Assembly: GCF_026151205.1 (NCBI RefSeq)
Contig: NC_087080.1
Coordinates: 12,819,837 to 12,883,836 of the forward strand
DNA: 64,000 nucleotides
Source: Bolinopsis microptera
Lineage: Eukaryota; Ctenophora; Tentaculata; Lobata; Bolinopsidae
Direction of reading: 5' to 3'
The notes beneath the pieces were generated by a model. That model saw only the letters and a list, made by a program, of their open reading frames with translations. It did no database searches and was not told the DNA's origin. The position numbers and the translations under genes were made by a program. This document shows, in pieces, positions 1-12,700 of this stretch; position 1 is the first letter of the stretch, and each line of letters begins with the position of its first letter.

Positions 1-171
1 ATAAGTAATTTTAAAATGCATCAGAAAGTAATCGGAAATGAATTAAAACATTATACTTTATGGAGTTTGATAATAAGCTGTAAATAAAAAGCAGCGGCTT
101 TTCTAATAACAAAGATAAAAGTTATACAACGTGTAGTTGTAGCGCAATGCACTACTGGGTCCGGTCGCGCG

Positions 172-279
172 TTGTCATACGTTGTATGACCCGCCGCGCG
201 CACGAAGTGCGCGGCTCCCCCTGTATCGTCGAAGACGATACAGGTGAAGCGACCGTGGGGGTCACCACGTGATACAAGG
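172..279 (+). mobile_element. Small hairpin element, copy 1
   Basis: A unit of about 108 bp made of consecutive hairpins: GTCATAC/GTATGAC with a GTT loop, a GCGCAC/GTGCGC stem with a GAA loop, and a CTGTATCGTC/GACGATACAG stem. It ends in ATACAAG, complementary to the CTTGT start of the other copies. In this copy the first base of the start is lost and I cannot see a convincing target-site duplication, so its borders are less certain than those of copies 2 and 4. Confidence 0.55.
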
Positions 280-1031
280 CTTCTCCTGGCTAGATCGGCG
301 AAATGCGCTACTGTGCCGCGCCGAGCGGCCATGAATTGACATCGTCAATTAACACAATTGCAATTGTTTAATTTGACGAATGACGCCGCGCGCGCCGATT
401 TGCTCTATCCAGAGCCCTTGCGCTTGCAATAGCGCGCGCCCGCCTCACGGCTTGTGAAACAAGCGCGCCCGCAGTGGCGCGAAAGCACATGGTTAGGTGA
501 ACGCGCCGATCATTTGAACGTCCGTCGACGGTTTTTGGAACGCTACATGTACATATGTTACCTTGCTCTATCCAGAGCCCTTGCTCTATCCAGAGCCCTT
601 GCGCTTGCAGTAGCGCGCGCCCGCCTCACAGCGGTAAAAAGACCTTGTCACTTGTCCTCCGTTTCCCGCTCATTGGACCAGGTGAGCTTGCATGCTTAGC
701 TTGTGAATGTAGGTGTAAGTACAGCTGTACTGTAGTTTATACCTAATTAACCCCTATATACTGTCACTATGCACTATAGAAACCTGAAAAGTGGTTACTG
801 CATACTGGAGGGAGAAGTGCCAAGACTACCTGCGCTACATAGACGCTAGGTTGTCAGGACTACGCGCGCGCGCACGAACCTTCCCATCGGGGTTCGTGGA
901 TAGGTGCTTTTCTTGACTTGTGAAACAATGAACAAGCGCGCCCAAAGTTGCGCGAAAGCACATGGTTAGGTGCATATATATTACCCGTTATATTAGTATT
1001 AGTGTACATGACAGTGTACTACTGGGCCTCG

Positions 1032-1137
1032 CTTGTCATACGTTGTATGACCCGCCGCGCACGAAGTGCGCGGCTCCCCCTGTATCGTCAGGACGATAAA
1101 GGTGAAACGACCGTGGGGGTCGCAACGTGATACAAGG
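1032..1137 (+). mobile_element. Small hairpin element, copy 2, with 6-bp direct repeats
   Basis: A full unit of 106 bp running from CTTGTCATACGTTG to CAACGTGATACAAG. The two ends are imperfect inverted repeats and the interior consists of three further hairpins. GCCTCG lies immediately before the first base and again immediately after the last, a perfect 6-bp target-site duplication. No reading frame is long enough to encode a transposase, so it must be non-autonomous if mobile. The transposase family is unknown to me. Confidence 0.7.
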
Positions 1138-1263
1138 CCTCGCCACGTATCAAATAATGAATTCTGCAATTCCACTTCGATAGATCCAAGATCGCGTTCG
1201 CAGATTGGCGAGATGTGCATATGGTACCACTGGGCCACGTTTTTGCTCTATAGCCGGGCTATT

Positions 1264-1351
1264 CTTGTCATACGTTCTATGACCCGCCTGTATCGTCAGG
1301 GCCTACAGTGAAACGACCGTGGGGGTCGCAACAACGCAACGTGATACAAGG
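1264..1351 (+). mobile_element. Small hairpin element, copy 3, lacking one hairpin
   Basis: An 88-bp variant with the same ends, CTTGTCATACG and CGTGATACAAG, but without the GCGCAC-GAA-GTGCGC hairpin of copies 1 and 2. It is flanked by GCTATT on the left and GTTATT on the right, a 5 of 6 match consistent with an aged 6-bp target duplication. The CTGTATCGTC stem has partly decayed. Confidence 0.6.
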
Positions 1352-1999
1352 TTATTCTACTTGTGAAACAATTGCGCGTCATGCAGTACACGTAGAGTGT
1401 AGACTCATATCATGGCTATGTGAAGCATGACACCACGCGTTATATACTGATATCAGTTACTGCATTTACTGGGCGGTGCTCAGCAGCTGTCGTTCCGCCA
1501 AATCTCTAAATGTTTATAAACGTAATAGCCTGGGGTCCCGTAGTAATTTTGGATATGATTGGGCTGACCGATTGTAGTTATACAATATTATATAATTCGA
1601 ACAATTGTTGATTGACGATGTCAACCCATCGAGATCGACGCGTCGAAGCGGCGAAGTCCTCCAAGAACAATTGCAATTGAAACAAATCAAATTGGCGGGC
1701 AAACGATCCGTTTCATAATATGTATAAAACAATACCAATCATTAATACACTGTTGTATGTTGTTAATGTTATAGCGCGATGCACATCATGATCAAATAAT
1801 TCTTCTCGCAAGAGTAGATCGGCGACGCGAAATGCATCACTGTGCACTGGGCCTCACCGAGCTGCGAAGGATTGACATCGTGCTCGTGAACAAGTGCACT
1901 GATGATTGGTATTGTTTTATACATATTATGAAACGGATCGTTTGCCCGCCAATTTGATTTGTTTCAATTGTTGGAATTATAATGCTCTTACTTAACTAC

Positions 2000-3768
2000 A
2001 GTCGAGCATTTTCTTTGGCGGAAACCAAGCAACAACTATTTATTTATATATATACAATATATCAATATGTATGTGTTTCGCATTTAACGGGTGATACTCG
2101 TCAAATATATGTTCCAGATGCGTCCTGGTAGGTTGTAAACCTACAATTTCGCATTTGCATTCGATCAAAAAGTCAAATTCAGACCACGCGCGTATCATTT
2201 TACACACTGCACACGTTACGTTTTCTTTTCATTGACGACGCAGATCATTTCCAGCTCGTAGCGGCCAAGTAGTGTATATTAAACTCAATTCAATACAACT
2301 CATGCTAGTCAGAATCTGGAATTATATGCATAATGTCGCGCGCTCATGTAGATGCAATGCAAATAATACCTTCTGCTTTCGCTGCGCTGTCAATTTTGCA
2401 GTTCTGAGTTCGGTCCGGAATATCCGTGTAATCTGAGCTACGCAATTGCTACGAAGGATTGAAATCTCTCAATTCGTAATTCAAATTTTGCATTATCAGG
2501 AACGAAGCGTTTAAAGGATCGGGAGAATATTTTAAGCAAAACCCATACACTGGACACGATCATTGGACAACACTCGAAAAACTCGTTCATGAAGCCGGGC
2601 CCCAAGGAAAGCTAAAATACCCTTAGCAGTGATCCTCCAGTAAGGATGAATTAAAGTTTTAGCTAATAGTAATAATAATGCTTATTAGTATTTCATACCA
2701 TTTACCACCGGTATTTCTCAGTATGGTATTACTATTACAATATTTATAGACTAGACTTCTGTGACAACAATTAAATAAAAGTGCAGTTTTTTACTATTAT
2801 TATTAGTGATATGATCTAATCTAATTGCTAATTTCATTTGCAATTTTGATGACTAATTTCTATCTTATGTCTTTGCGATATCAATTGTTTTAAATTCAAA
2901 CTAAAGCAAAAAAATCATTAATCTAACTAAAAATGAATTGAAAGGGAAACCACATTGAACAGAGAGTAATACTGCAACAAATAAAATAAATATCTTAAAA
3001 AGTACAAAATAAATATTTATACGTTGCTGCGACAAATTAAACGTTCTACAGCTTGTTTACCAATCATAGAATAATCGTTTTACAGTGACAAAAAGTGTAA
3101 TTTCGTAATTCATCAAAAGATTGACAAACTATAATTCAAATAGATTTACTTTATAGTTTATATCCATACCATATAAGATTGTAACTGATCCGTATGAATT
3201 TTATTGAGAGGATCACTCTCTTGTTGATTTGTGTGCAGTATCAAGTATGCACTAATTTCATATTTGAGTAGTATAAACATCAGGGTGAGGAATTTTACTG
3301 TGGTCTACAATTAAAACTGTTTATGGTTACTGCACAGTGCGACAAAAAATGCTGGAAATACGTGAAGAACAGGCAGATGCAGTTCATTATCTTCTTAAAA
3401 ACATTTCCTTGTGTTCAAGTACAGTCTCGTCAAATTAGTGAAATTATACACTATTTGAAAGTCAAACGATGAAATAAGCTAGCAGGGCGTCCAGAATAAA
3501 CATATCCGTATACTGACATCTAACTCACAAAACTGGAGCGCACTTCGAATCTTAACATCTTCTGACGGATTTGACAACAGACATCCTCCTGCTTACTGCT
3601 TAGCACTCTGTTTCTGTTACACCTCTCACGGATTGAAACTGGCCCATAACTTGGGTCTTGGCCAGAGATCTACTACAGATTTTATTGAACTTTCTTCGTC
3701 TTTGCATCGAGTAACATGTAACATGAAGGAAAAGTCTCTGATATGGTCAGATAATCTCCATATCAAAG
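2000..3768. other. No gene seen
   Basis: AT-rich sequence between the hairpin mosaic and the 3' end of the LCCL/Ig gene. Both strands carry only short frames with no recognisable domain. Part of the region next to 3769 is presumably the 3' untranslated region of the minus-strand gene. Confidence 0.6.
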
Positions 3769-6700
3769 TTACACGAATAGTAACCAGAGAAATAGTACAG
3801 GTAGAGCGAATATGAGTCCTCTGGTGGAGTTAGTTCCGTTCCTTACTCCCCCGGTATCGGAGTAGTGTATTTGGATAGGCAGCAACCCCTTTACTGTGTA
3901 GCTGAGAAGAGGGAAAAGGTTGAGAATCAAAGGTTTGTTGGATTTTCTAAGCATGAAACGCAACGAGGGTTGTCAGTAGAAATAGAATCCAAGATCAGTG
4001 CGGCTGATCACTAAACATTTAGATATTCATGATCCAGATAATCATGCCATAAGTTAAGTTTTAACGAAATAAGAAAACGAAATAAAACCAAATTTATATT
4101 TACCCAGCAGAGTTGCTACCCTCACAACTGTAATTGCCGCTATCTGACTTGACAGCATCAGTTATCATCAGGTTGGAGGTCAGACCATCCTCGGAGGGGA
4201 AGAGAACTATCCTACTCGGTATCGACTGAGAATGAGATAATTTGTTTATTATTCAATTGTATCTATTTTTCATCGATATAATGGTGAGACTAAATGGCGG
4301 ATAAAAATGTCACAGTTATGAAGATTATAGCGTTCTTAGAAACAGTCATAAAAAATAAAGAGACACAGTTGCAGTTGAAGTAAACGAGTTTATTGCCAGA
4401 GTTAGTTAGTATAATAGTTAGGATTTAGCACTAGAGTGAGTTTGGTTACCTGAACTATCTGCCCGTCCTTCCTCCAGGTAACCCAGGGAGGCGGTGCACC
4501 ACTAAACTGGCACTGAACCAACATGTTGTTCTCAAAACTGATCACCGTGTTTATAGGACCTAAGTAAACATTAATGATTACCGTTTATCATCAGATATTT
4601 GAAGATATGAATTCAGAACTTTGAAGGGAAATGATTTTCACGTGACCACAAATTAGAGTTCACGTGCCGGTTTTCTGCAACCTTATCATGATACTGATGG
4701 CGCAAATTGGTTGTGTTAACACTGAATTTTACCCTCAAAATAATACTAATAGTATTGAATTGAATGAACATTAAACACGGTCGAAATCCTAAAACAAGTG
4801 TTCCTGAATTATTAGAAGATCTGACCTGATTCTAGTCGGGGAGGTATAGCCTCAGGGTACACTCTGATAGCCAGGTCCTTGTTGTGTCGACCTAGATAGT
4901 TCCTTGCCAAACATCTGGAGGATTACAATGTTAGGTGATATGAGAGCAAGTTTCTGCCCTCATAACATTGTGAAACTAACGAGATTCGCTGATATCTTAC
5001 TCTTAGTAACAATAATACTAGGTAGATAGTGAAGAAGTAAACTCAACAACAATGCCACCAGAATTAATTCCCTTTTAAACTAGAAGCTAATACCTTAAAC
5101 TAGAAGCTAATACCTGTAGGTGCCCTCGTGGTGAACATATGAGACGGGTATCTCCAGAACTGATCTCGTGATCACGTAATCATACAACTCCACATCATTC
5201 TCTTCTTTAACCACAACACCTGCTGTAGAAGTTGGAGGAGTTTAATATTCAGTTGTAGAAAGAGCAAAAATACTTGGGTCTAGTTGAGATTTCTTATGCA
5301 TAATTGGTTATAATTCGGGCTAAATGACCAACTAATTCCATGAAATTGATTTAGCGTGTCTTAAAGAAACCCCAATAAAAGTTTCTCAATTAAGTGACCT
5401 TTAATATATCTATCAATCAATTTAATAATCCTTGTTATGCTATATTACTGCTTATTAGGAATTCTGTGGCATAATTTTTGCCTTTTCATTCGTCTGCGTG
5501 ACCCAAAATTGGACCACGTACGTTAATCGTTAAGAAATCTAAAGTGGAACGAGACATTCAACGGGATATTTTCACTACTTTTGTTACCCTCCAAAATCTT
5601 AGAAGTGTATATGAAACGTCTACCGTATGACTATTACTAAGCACTTTCTACTGTGACTTGGCTGTGTCTTAGCCGTGTGTTAATTACCCGTCGTCACATC
5701 AGAAGTTTCTTAATAAACTGTCGGGACCCTTAAAGGTTTCTTAAATTGGTGCTTCTCAATTCTCAGCTCATCATATCAAGTACTACAACTCCGTGGCATT
5801 TCCCTCACTCCCATACGTCTGGAGTGTTAAAACACCTAAGAGTCAACCCACTTGCTCAGTGCTCACTCAACACCCAAACAATGCAGGTTTTTCAGACATA
5901 TTCAGTTCAGCATATATAACAAACAATTATCAACACTTCTTGTAAACAACAACATACACAACACACATGACGTTAAACCCAGTAATCCTATTAGAGTTTT
6001 AGTGTACAGTCGGTGGCGAGAAAAATGGTATTATTTGTTGGAAGGGTATTTTGAAGCACTGCTGTACGCCGCTTTACGACTAGTTATGCCTTCTGTTGAG
6101 AGGTGCACTGTTGTCGAAGCAAGTATTTTGCTACTTTTAATCGAATTAGGAAGTATCTCAGATTGTTAGCTGTTAGATTAGAGTATTTAGCTATGCATCC
6201 ACTTTCAAACTGCTAGTTGGACAGCCTTTTCGATAGCTGTTTTTTCTAACTAAAGTTCTGTGATAAAACAAAAACACACAGTGTTGCTCTCTTGTCTGCA
6301 CCCCTGCACAAGTGCAGTGTACTTCTGAATTTGTACTTGCTTGTAGTTTGCGGGCCCTCTGTAGTCTGTATAACAGTTTTAAAGCCGACAAGTTTCCTCC
6401 TGCCTTTAGAAAATATACCAGAACCAGCCTAGATGTAGTGACGTAAGCCTCATGACGTAAGCCTCATGACTTGCGCCTTGTTTCGGCTTGAACCAGCTTT
6501 GCAAACGTACTACCATATATTATGGAATCATTAAAAATGCAAAGAAAACATTTTAAACTGCTTTGTGTTTGCCAGCTACGTTTTCTGATATTTCCTGATT
6601 GTTTGGTACTTATTTGACTACATTGTCGGTATGTATTTATTTTGAAATGTGGGGGAAAGTATTTATCTAAACATAGACCGTATGTTCTAGAATCTAGATG

Positions 6701-9700
6701 CTAGCATTGCAAATTTCCCTTGCATTAAGTACCGCTTGACATTTTCTTCCTCGATTCATATTTAGCTTCAATTGATTCTATCAAACATTTCTATCACTCA
6801 GCTTAAAGCACTAGCAGTAGTGTTGTGTGATCTGGCCCCAAAATATGACGCGTTTATTTTGTTGCATTATTGCCGCTCGTTCTTAACCGTATAATAGGTT
6901 TGGGTGATTTCAAACAGATTGCACAGAATAAAATGATGTTTTAGCAGCATGGAACGGGTAAAAAGCTTAGTGATAATCTTGATGAAGGAGCGTGATAAAG
7001 CGAGAAAAAGAGTAGATGATTTGCACTTAGAACTTAAAATAACCTCAGAGAAAGTCATAACGGTAGGAACATAAAATCATCAAATCGCAGCAGAATACAA
7101 AATAAGGTCACTTATCACTATTGATTTTAAATTATAGACATTTGCAGTGCTATACTAGCGTTCGTGCAAAATGCAGTAAAAGTTTAATTTGTAAAATTAA
7201 TTTGACGACCGGCAGACACAGAAAGATAAGAAGACGTTGGAAGCTAAGATAAGGTTATTGGAGGGCGAGTTAGACAGAACTTATGAGGAAAACATTGGGA
7301 GGAAAACAGTTAACATGGACCTCGAGGTAAGGAGTAAGCAACCCCCCCCCACGGGTTTAACAAATTAAGAAATGGGACTAACAGTAGTATAACTACAGTA
7401 GTACTACTTGAAGGTTTATGATAATTTATAAGAGTACATGCCTTGAAATTGTAAATTGTTTCAATTACATCATGATATTTCAGTTCGAAGTGGAGAAGGC
7501 GGAGAGAGAGAGAAACTCTCAGCAGAACGAGTTATCCTACGTTGAAATGGAAGTGGGAACGAGGGAGGGTAAATTCAACGAGTTGGAAGTGAAGCTGAAT
7601 GAGGTGGTACAGGCTTGTGTAATGTATGGAGATGGTAATATGTCTAACTTTTGAGAGGTTTGTGGCGTTTGAGTGAAAAACTGAAGTCATGGAATGTTCC
7701 AGACTTCAGTAAAAAGAGACCCGAGGAGTAATTTATATTGATTGAAACAGGACTTAAGTCATTAAAGTATTTGTAGATGAAAATTAGATTTGTCAATTCG
7801 CTTTTTACATAAAAATTACCAGATGCAGAGATTTTGATGCTCCACTATATTAAAATAAGGGGTAAATTTGTAATGATTTCGAATGTAAAAAATTAAAATG
7901 TTATCAGTTGATTTTTATTGTAATAAAGTAATAAAGAATCAGACAAGATAGACGGCGAAAATATTCAGAAAACGAGAATTTAAGTGAAAGTGAAAGTGAA
8001 AGTGAAAGTGAAATTGAAAGTGAAAGTGAAAGTTTAAAAGATTGAGAAACTAATGCTCACTTCCGAGATCTTGATCGTTGTCTTTACTCCAGGTAATGTC
8101 AAGGTCCTTTGAACCCGCTGCTACACAAGTGATCAGTATCTTATCTCCGGACAGATAATATCCCCTCTCATCAGACGCTTCTAAACTCACGATCTGGGAA
8201 TAATTGTGATTTCTATATTAAAAAACACAACTTGAAAAGAGTATTAACTATTAGGTAACTTTAACTGGACCAAATAGAATTAAATCTGGAAACTAATTTG
8301 ATAATATCTCATTCATGCTTCCCATTCTCAACTTATTAACATGCTATAGTTCTGATAAAGTAAACTTGATAATATAACATACAGTCCAGCAACTAACCTT
8401 AGCTTTAACAATAACATTGAGGGTCCGAGTAAGATTAGCAGTGTTTAGAGAGTTGCGCGCAACACACGTGTAATCACCGTAATCTAAACCATCTAGGTTA
8501 TCTATCATGATACTTTGTATATCCATCTGAGATACGTATCTTGTTATTGAATGATGTTAAGTACACACGTATAGTTCGTACAAAATACGTGTTTGGATTT
8601 ATTAATAATGTTCCGTACTGTTTGATCAAAAGGATCAATTGAAATGGCTCCTAATCTCCTAGTCCTAGTTTTGTAAGTTATCCATCACTCACCATTCTAA
8701 TCCTATCATCGAACACCAGCGGCATCCCATCCTTAAACCAGGTCACATAAGGGTAAGGGTACCCGGAGGCAGTACACCTGATCCTAATAGACTGTCCACC
8801 CTCGTGGATCATGTCCTCCTTGTTTGTAATCGTTATTTTAGGTTCAGACCACACGGACAGGTACGCACTGGACTGTCGAACATACCTGAGGCAGTTACTG
8901 TGCAGTATTTATCATTTAGGATATTAACAGTCTGCTGTTGAACTGTTGTTAAGTAAGAATGTTGTTCTAGTAACTAAATATATTCAGAGGATCTATGAAA
9001 AGATAAGTGCACCATCACAGTTTATTTCTTTTGTACTACTATTGAATGATAGTGTTCAGATAACCAACCTGTTATCTCCGAACATATACCCAGTAACACA
9101 CTGGTACATCCCCACATTCACAGCTGATACGTCCCTGAAATTAGTTGTAATAAAACATAATACATATATTTAAATATTAAAACTATATTTACCGTTTAGC
9201 TTAATTATAAGGGTCTAGCTTTATGGGTCTAGCTTAATTATAAGACAAATGTTTGCTAATAGTTGGATGATATCCGGTTATTAGTATTATTTAAACAAGT
9301 TTTAATACTTTACTTACTTTTTTACCGAAAATTTGCCTACATTCCTAAATTCCTGTTTTATTTGCCCTTGTCTCTTTCAACCGGATATTATCCAACTATC
9401 AGTATTTCATCATGAGACTAATAAACGGCGAACTACTCCAGCATTTGAAATGTTTGCTAATTCAGTTTATAAATAAAGAATGTATGTAATATGTCCATTA
9501 CTCAATACTCAATCCAGGGTTGCCTAGATTTATCAAGATATTTCTTATAGTTGCTGTAAAACCTACACCAACCCAGAGCAGTTGGACCAGAAGTTTTGTA
9601 CTCACTCAATAACAAGATTGTCACCGTTCATCTGGACAGAAGGACTGAGGTTGACCTGTGTTCCGTCTTTTAGCCAGTCTAAAGACCCCCTGTTCTGTAA

Positions 9701-12700
9701 ACCACAACTCAATACAGCTTGGTCTCCTGGTGGATAATATTATAATTTAGATACAACGATTAATGAAAAGCAGACTTTACTCGTCTACTTTTAGAATAAA
9801 CGTAGTTTCGCCAAGCATTGAGATTTCTGATTTCCTGTTAGGATTTAAAACTTAAAACCCGATATACCAATACGGAACAGCAGATTACGAGATGAAGTGT
9901 GGCAGTTTGTTAAAAACCACCACGTGACCAGTAATTGTGCTGATTTTGTGTTTTACTACGATTGTACGCTCATATTCCCACGGCGGCGCATCTGAAGACT
10001 TGCTTTCACCCCGAAAAAGAAACAGGGTACATCGGAGAGGTCTCATACATCGAAAAAGGAGTTACTGTGTGCTGCAAGCCACTCCGACAAGAAGACCTTT
10101 TCAATAACAAGTAAGTAAGTAAAACAAGCTTGGTTGTGATTGCATAGTTACCCTGACTGATTGTCTGATCTCTAGGAACAATAGAGAAAGTTGGAGCAGT
10201 CACCACTATCACTTTGAAGATGAAGGAAGCACCTATCATGTAATCGTTGTCGTTGAGAGCACTGCACCTGAAACAATTTAAAGTTCTGGTTATCCGTGAA
10301 GAAAAGGAGAAGAAAAGTTTCGTAATTATAAATCGTAAATTTTGAAATATTTCGTACCAGGACATATTTTTAAGTTCTAGAAACTCGGACTCACTTGTAC
10401 TCTCCAGTATCACTCTTCCTAACATTAGTGATGATGTATTTCCTGCCGAAGAAGGGGGAGGAGTTGCGTCCAGAAGTGGCAACAGGGCCAGGGACATTCC
10501 ATGATATGGTGGGGATAGGGTTACCTTTAGCAACACATCTCAATGTCACCTGACAAGTCATGGGTTTAGGGTCCTTGCATTGTTGTATTAGAAGATGACA
10601 AAACAAAAATAGCAAAGAATGGAATGTCGTAAACGAGAAGAAGAGAAAAGAAACAACTCCATTATGTATCTGTCGAAGAGGTATATAAAAACAGGCAACT
10701 AACCGTATCTCCAGGACTAGCGTAGACCGAGCTGGCAGCAATAGAGGATATGATGGAGGAGGGGACCGGACCAGGACGTGTTGCTTGCATGTCCTGTAGG
10801 GAGTTATGTGAGGGAGAGTTTATCTTGATAAAAGTGAAATGAGAGGGATTATTTTATAACTGGTCGCATTTAAAATGAGATAAATTAATTCTTATCTGGA
10901 TAGTTTACATTCATAGGTGCAGTCGTCGTTTATATTTCGTTGTTTTTCGCGTGTTTGATAAATGTGACGTTGTTAGAAATCAGTAATTTAATGAGTGATG
11001 TTTCACAAATAACGGTACTAACCCTCTGTATGCGTTTAGTGTTGCTAGTAACGGTCTCGTTTGTCACGGTGTTGAGTGCTGAACATTTGTAACTCCCACT
11101 GTCCTTATCATCCACAGCTGAATACCCACATGTTAACTATCTTAGGACTTGACACGCAGACAAAATGTCTCAAATAGATAGCTAATAACTGAGAAAACTC
11201 ATTTGATGTCTCAACTATTCATTGATAAAATATAGCTGATGTCTCAACTACTTACTGAGGAAATAGAGGCTGCCGTCCTGGACCTGGAAGACGTGTCTCT
11301 CCAAGAGGGGTCTGTTGTTCTTATACCAGGTGATCAGAGCAGGGGGCTGACTGTCCACAGAGCAGGGCAGGACTAGGGGCCAGCGTGAGTCTGGTAACAT
11401 TTTCAGAGAACCACTGTCTCCAGAGTACGCTCTGTCAGGGAAAGTGATTGTCATAACTCATGGGAGACGTTATCGTTCTCCATTTAGACTTTTCAGAGTA
11501 AGAAATGTGTTGAAATACGTGGCAGATAAATACCTGGCAGAGTCACGAGGCTGGTAGATGAAGGTAGTGTTGAGATATGCCACAGTAACGGTCACGTGTC
11601 TGCTGACCAGAGTGCCACTGTATTCTGTGTCTACTTTACACCACCAGGTTCCAGCGTGGCTCTTCTCCGCATGCTGGATCATACACACCTCGCCTGGAGG
11701 AGTACTTAGCTAGGTTATAATTATATAGTTAGTTAATTAGTTTACACCGAGTTTGGAAATAATTGACGGTAGGTGAAACAGACCTCTGGTAGGGACTAGT
11801 GGTATGAAAATCAGGATTACAACAGCTAATTCGATCTTTTAAAAAGTAATAAAATTAGATTAAGATCAAGTTTGACTGTAAGCAGAATGTGACTGACCGG
11901 CACAGTCGACAGTAGTGGACCAGGAGACCTCCCTATCGTTGTTGTACCACGTGATACGAGCCCGTGATCTGGAGTTAACCTGGCAGGTCAGTGTCAGGTA
12001 CTTGCCCAGTCTTACTGTCGTGTCCTCTGGTTCCTGGATAAACCTGACTCTGTGAGGGAGGGGTGTTAGTGTCCTCTGGTTCCTGGATAAACCTGACTCT
12101 GGGGAGGGAGGGTGTTAGTGTCCTCTGGTTCCTGGATAAACCTGATTCTGGGGAGGGAGGGGTGTTAGTGTCCTCTGGTTCCTGGATAAACCTGAATCTG
12201 GGGAGGGAGGGTGTTAGTGTCCTCTGGTTCCTGGATAAACCTGACTCTGGGGAGGGAGGGTGTTAGTGTCCTCTGGTTCCTGGATAAACCTGATTCTGGG
12301 GAGGGAGGGGTGTTAGTGTCCTCTGGTTCCTGGATAAACCTGACTCTGCGGAAAGGGAGGGGTGTTAGTGTCCTCTGGTTTCTGGATAAACCTGACTCTG
12401 GGGAGGGAGGGTGTTAGTGTCCTCTGGTTCCTGGATAAACCTGATTCTGGGGAGGGAGGGGTGTTAGTGTCCTCTGGTTCCTGGATAAACCTGACTCTGC
12501 GGAAAGGGAGGGGTGTTAGTGTCCTCTGGTTTCTGGATAAACCTGACTCTGGGGAGGGAGGGTGTTAGTGTCCTCTGGTTCCTGGATAAACCTGATTCTG
12601 GGGAGGGAGGGGTGTTAGTGTCCTCTGGTTCCTGGATAAACCTGACTCTGGGGAGGGAGGGGTGTTAGTGTCCTCTGGTTCCTGGATAAACCTGACTCTG

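Larger units (their letters stand above)
1..2000. repeat. GC-rich mosaic of short hairpin repeats
   Basis: This stretch is much richer in CpG and GCGC motifs than the AT-rich sequence around it. It is assembled from modules that recur at 58-62 kb: an array of CTATCCAGAGCCCTTG units (about 400-640), CTTGTGAAACAAG hairpins followed by GCGCGCCCG (about 452 and 916), modules ending in GGATTGACATCGT (about 283-345 in inverse orientation and 1801-1885), and three copies of the hairpin element listed separately. Open frames here are short, differ between copies and show no family resemblance, so I call no protein gene. The reading as an accumulation of small elements is inference; the module recurrence is seen directly. 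Confidence 0.7.

Noticed and set aside
12063-12568. Plus-strand open frames of about 68 codons
   Set aside because: They are overlapping readings of the 49-51 bp minisatellite; the real coding sequence is the Ig exon on the minus strand.
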